Part shown: piece after piece, positions 4,503 to 5,129 of the stretch
How positions within the stretch are numbered: position 1 is the first letter of the stretch
How the letters are laid out: each line of letters starts with the position of its first letter
Assembly (NCBI GenBank): GCA_034432855.1
Contig: DAOUBA010000100.1
Location: 1 to 5,129 of the forward strand
DNA from: DAOUBA01 sp034432855
Lineage (GTDB): Bacteria; Chloroflexota; Anaerolineae; B4-G1
DNA: 5,129 nt
Direction: 5' to 3'
Program-made: the position numbers and the translations under genes
The notes under the pieces: generated by a model
What the model saw: only the letters and a program-made list of their open reading frames with translations
Told to the model about the DNA's origin: nothing
Databases searched by the model: none

Positions 4503-5129
4503 CTAGTGCGCCGGTTGCGTTTCGAGCGAGTCCAGGAACTCGCGCACCTCCGGGATGCCGAGCAGTTTCTCCTTGAAGAACTCGTTGACCAGTTCCTCGA
4601 CTTTGTTCCGCGAGTCGGCGATTAGCGTGCTCCGTTCCGCCCCCAGGTCCTTGCGCCCGGTGATGCTGTCGCGCAACCGGATGAGGGCCATGACGATCTC
4701 GGTCTCCATCGGCCCCTCGCAAACCTGGATCACGTCGCGGATCAGTTCGTCGGTCTGCTGCACCACCGTCTCGCGGTCAATCGTCGAATCGGGCTTGCCC
4801 GCGTCATCAATCGTATCCAGCAATGACCAGACCTGGTAGAGGAGCGTGGTCGGCTCGTTGAACATCTCGCGGATGAGCGCAGCGGCTTTGTGGCGGCCCG
4901 TCAGCCGGAAGATGTTGTAGAGCCGCTTGGCCGCCTTGCCATAGTTGACGTGCTTGTGGGTGTATTTGTAGACCTCGTTGGTGATCTGGCGCACGTACTC
5001 GTCGAGCGCCTTGGGCGAGACCTGTTGCGCCAGTTTGGTGAAGAGCGGCACCGATCCCGCTTCCAGGTAGACCTCCTGGAAGTATGGGTCGAGGAAGCCG
5101 TCCAGCGGCGTGATGGTGCCGTCGGGCGC
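4503..5129 (-). CDS. Unrecognised, mainly helical protein (C-terminal 208 residues, gene runs off the right edge)
   Basis: The frame is open from the right edge to a TAG at 4505-4503. The visible part starts A-P-D-G-T-I-T-P-L-D-G-F-L-D-P-Y-F and continues as charged, probably alpha-helical sequence (for example Y-K-Y-T-H-K-H-V-N-Y-G-K-A-A-K-R-L) without signal peptide, membrane segment or obvious catalytic motif. A GTG at 5051 is possible as a start but has no clear ribosome binding site, and the same style of sequence continues upstream, so I treat the gene as partial. It ends 22 bases before the GH3 ATG on the same strand, with no terminator between, so the two probably share an mRNA. I do not recognise a family. 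The link to glycoside metabolism rests only on position. Confidence 0.75.
   Translation of the reverse strand, partial: APDGTITPLDGFLDPYFQEVYLEAGSVPLFTKLAQQVSPKALDEYVRQITNEVYKYTHKHVNYGKAAKRLYNIFRLTGRHKAAALIREMFNEPTTLLYQVWSLLDTIDDAGKPDSTIDRETVVQQTDELIRDVIQVCEGPMETEIVMALIRLRDSITGRKDLGAERSTLIADSRNKVEELVNEFFKEKLLGIPEVREFLDSLETQPAH

Noticed and set aside
1..5129. CRISPR array, toxin-antitoxin pair or complete defence system
   Set aside because: No regularly spaced repeats and no recognisable toxin, antitoxin, nuclease or complete restriction-modification genes were seen on either strand.

Overview
The window looks like a piece of a GC-rich environmental bacterial chromosome, most likely Chloroflexota. 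That placement is tentative. It rests on the overall style of the proteins, a transposase type I associate with that phylum, and Tat/lipoprotein export of a glycoside hydrolase. No rRNA or other strong phylogenetic marker is present. The right half is orderly. The left 2.2 kb is a patchwork of broken genes and tRNA-derived scars, typical of a decayed integration site.

Left edge to 640: a leftward gene starts at position 19 and leaves the window. It has a textbook sigma-70 promoter (TTGACG, 17 bases, TAAACT) and an AGGAGGT ribosome binding site. Directly behind it lies the catalytic C-terminal part of a tyrosine recombinase reading rightward. Its first catalytic arginine box is missing, so it is a remnant. 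Fifty-three bases after its stop lies a clean 3' portion of a tRNA-Arg(CCU) gene: anticodon arm, variable loop, T arm and acceptor 3' strand, without a matching 5' half. A recombinase 3' end followed by a tRNA 3' half is the classic layout of an attachment site, here probably attR, with the former element to the left.

640 to 2160: this stretch holds a truncated lipoprotein gene (+), a roughly 400-base remnant of a DDE transposase (-), and an acidic ORF of unknown function that runs into the transposase remnant (-). A short intact YgjP/DUF45-type zinc metallopeptidase gene (-) follows, coupled by an ATGA overlap to a 64-codon ORF of unknown function. A second, more decayed tRNA-like scar sits at 2106-2158. 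It resembles the tRNA-Arg 3' end and its downstream flank, so the patchwork is bracketed by two related degenerate repeats.

2198 to 5129 (all -): an intact family 3 glycoside hydrolase (beta-xylosidase/beta-glucosidase type) carries a twin-arginine signal ending in a lipobox. It lies 22 bases downstream of an unrecognised, mainly helical protein gene that continues past the right edge. These two probably form one transcription unit and look like stable host genes next to the integration hotspot.

I see no complete new defence or mobile system. The most informative signals are the tRNA-derived attachment scars and the junctions around them.
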